Shown in pieces: positions 29,413 through 30,558 of a DNA stretch of 30,558 bases. How positions within the stretch are numbered: the stretch's first letter is position 1; every line of letters starts with the position of its first letter. Made by a program: the position numbers and the translations under genes. The notes under the pieces were generated by a model. The model worked only from the letters and a program-made list of their open reading frames with translations. It did no database searches and had not been told where the DNA came from. The stretch is taken from NCBI GenBank assembly GCA_009801015.1, contig VHZZ01002424.1:17162-47719 (forward strand), given 5' to 3'. This stretch comes from Silene noctiflora. Its lineage: Eukaryota; Streptophyta; Magnoliopsida; Caryophyllales; Caryophyllaceae.

Positions 29413-30558
29413 TGTAATACTACGGTTTTCCCTGCCTTTAGTGACTCGACCGAGTAGGACTTACTCTGTCGAGTAAGTATGTGTCTTTTTAAGTCAGAGT
29501 CTGGAAGTGGGGTACTCGATCGAGTAGCTGGGTCACTCGATCGAGTAAGGGCCACTCGATCGAGTAACATACTTACTCGATCGAGTAAGTTGCGTTACGG
29601 GCTGTTTTAATAAAGGTTGTAAATAACGCGAGTTAGCCTTATATTCTTTTGTCACGGTTCATTTGTTCACAAACCTCTAAACTTCCACAAAGAAAACCTC
29701 TCAATCGTTATCTCGCACTATTCGCGAACCCGGAGCTTGAGTCAGTAGTTTTCCGTGTCGATCGCATCGTTGTATTCCTTGTCTCAAGGGTAAGTTCCTA
29801 GTATGGTTTTTATGCATTTTCGTTATCGTTGGTTAAACCCTAAATTGGGGATTAGGGCAGTTTAATTGGGGATTGTTGTATAGATTGTGATAATTGATTG
29901 TTGTGAATATTTAGGAAGTGGATTCGTAGAGGATCGGTTCTAGTTGCTTGTGTCGCTGATCGGTGATTGCTTCCAGGTAGGGTTTCCCTACTCAGTTTCT
30001 GTTATTGTGTGGCATTTTGTATACGATGCTTGTATGATATATTTATCTGCTTTGTGTTGTATGATGTGACGGATTGATGGAGGTGGAAATGGAGTATGTT
30101 GCGAGATGCGTTCTCGGCTGAGTGGAGTCACTTGCGGGAGTGACTTCACGCCCTTGATTCGCCCTCCGTGGAACCCGCCACGGGAGGGGATGTGCACATT
30201 AAGGAACTTGGGTTTTCGCTCGGTATGATGAGCGGGGCTTAGGTGGGAACGGCTGCGGTCCCCCACTGGCAGGGCTACACACCTTGGGTGTGTAGTCAGT
30301 GATGTGGTGTGAGGTGATGTGGTGAAGGACAATGTACAATGTTGTTATGCTATGTTTCATTGATTTGATTGTATGACGGTGACTGACCCNGTGTTGTTTG
30401 TTGTAACTGTGTTGATCCATTCGGGGATGATGAGCAGATTTGTACAGGTATAGCTATGTTGCGCGAGGGATGGATGGGCATTCACTTTAATAAAGTTTCC
30501 GCTGCGTTATGTCGAGTCTTGCAATAGATGTTGAGACTTGTATTTCAGTTAATTGGTT
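29413..30558 (+). mobile_element. LTR-type retroelement start, truncated by the window edge
   Basis: A candidate LTR start TGTAATACTACGGTTTTCCC at 29413 is followed by six ACTCGATCGAGTA-type palindromes, then a transcribed-leader-like region with a run of TAAACCCTAAATTGGGG and repeated GT-rich tracts, and three GC-rich hairpins near 30126-30301. The base composition shifts from the AT-rich surroundings to clearly higher GC. No protein-coding domain is visible, and the second LTR would lie outside the window. The superfamily is unknown. One N at 30390. Confidence 0.45.
29444..29587. repeat. Six copies of the ACTCGATCGAGTA palindrome
   Basis: Copies lie at 29444-29456 (variant CGACCG), 29463-29475 (variant CTGTCG), 29514-29526, 29535-29547, 29554-29566 and 29575-29587. 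The last four are exact and contain the 10-bp perfect palindrome CTCGATCGAG. Spacing between starts is irregular (19-51 bases). The palindrome carries overlapping TCGA sites and could bind a dimeric factor or be a footprint of element replication; function is unknown. Confidence 0.85.

Noticed and set aside
1-30558. CRISPR arrays, bacterial operons or riboswitches
   Set aside because: The window is plainly plant nuclear DNA with introns and plant transposons; no such structures are present.

Overview
The window looks like a nuclear chromosome segment from a dicot plant. Genes carry GT-AG (and one GC-AG) introns, a nuclear tRNA-Ile is present, and intergenic DNA is full of plant-type transposons (Helitrons, hAT, Stowaway, Mutator-like MITEs, Ty1/copia, LTR fragments). 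The CTCGATCGAG palindrome repeats and the TCGGGT-rich intergenic tract remind me of Caryophyllales, perhaps Caryophyllaceae, but that assignment is an inference from memory. One undetermined base (N) lies at 30390, so this is an assembled draft sequence.

Layout. 1-7.7 kb is a gene-free transposon mosaic: a Helitron 3' end, a hAT remnant with an 8-bp target duplication and a nested Stowaway MITE, a Mutator-like MITE split by a Helitron, a long-inverted-repeat element, a second Helitron of the same family in opposite orientation, and two further Helitron ends. 7.7-10.5 kb holds an intact four-exon senescence/dehydration-associated gene of the ERD7 type (451 aa predicted). 13.3-19.5 kb holds an intact 14-exon hybrid histidine kinase of the plant HK1/AHK1 osmosensor type (1194 aa predicted). 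A tRNA-Ile(AAU) follows on the minus strand at 20.1-20.2 kb. 20.4-24.4 kb holds a small three-exon gene (91 aa) whose second intron was expanded by a decayed copia retrotransposon, itself carrying a probable solo LTR. 25.8-28.3 kb holds a minus-strand C-terminal ascorbate peroxidase relic with an exon frameshift and no N-terminal half. The rest, to 30.6 kb, is MITEs, a Helitron end, a Stowaway remnant and the start of an LTR-type repeat that runs off the window.

How the genes relate. ERD7-type proteins respond to dehydration and senescence, and HK1 is a plasma-membrane two-component osmosensor. They lie in the same orientation, 2.9 kb apart. In Arabidopsis the corresponding loci, as I remember them (At2g17840 and At2g17820), are also near neighbours, so this looks like conserved microsynteny of two drought-related genes. 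The most unusual molecular detail is a GC-AG intron that splits the H-box of the kinase and has an in-frame GT donor nine bases downstream. I found no clear previously undescribed system. The best leads are that intron, the nested transposon structures and the ascorbate peroxidase relic.
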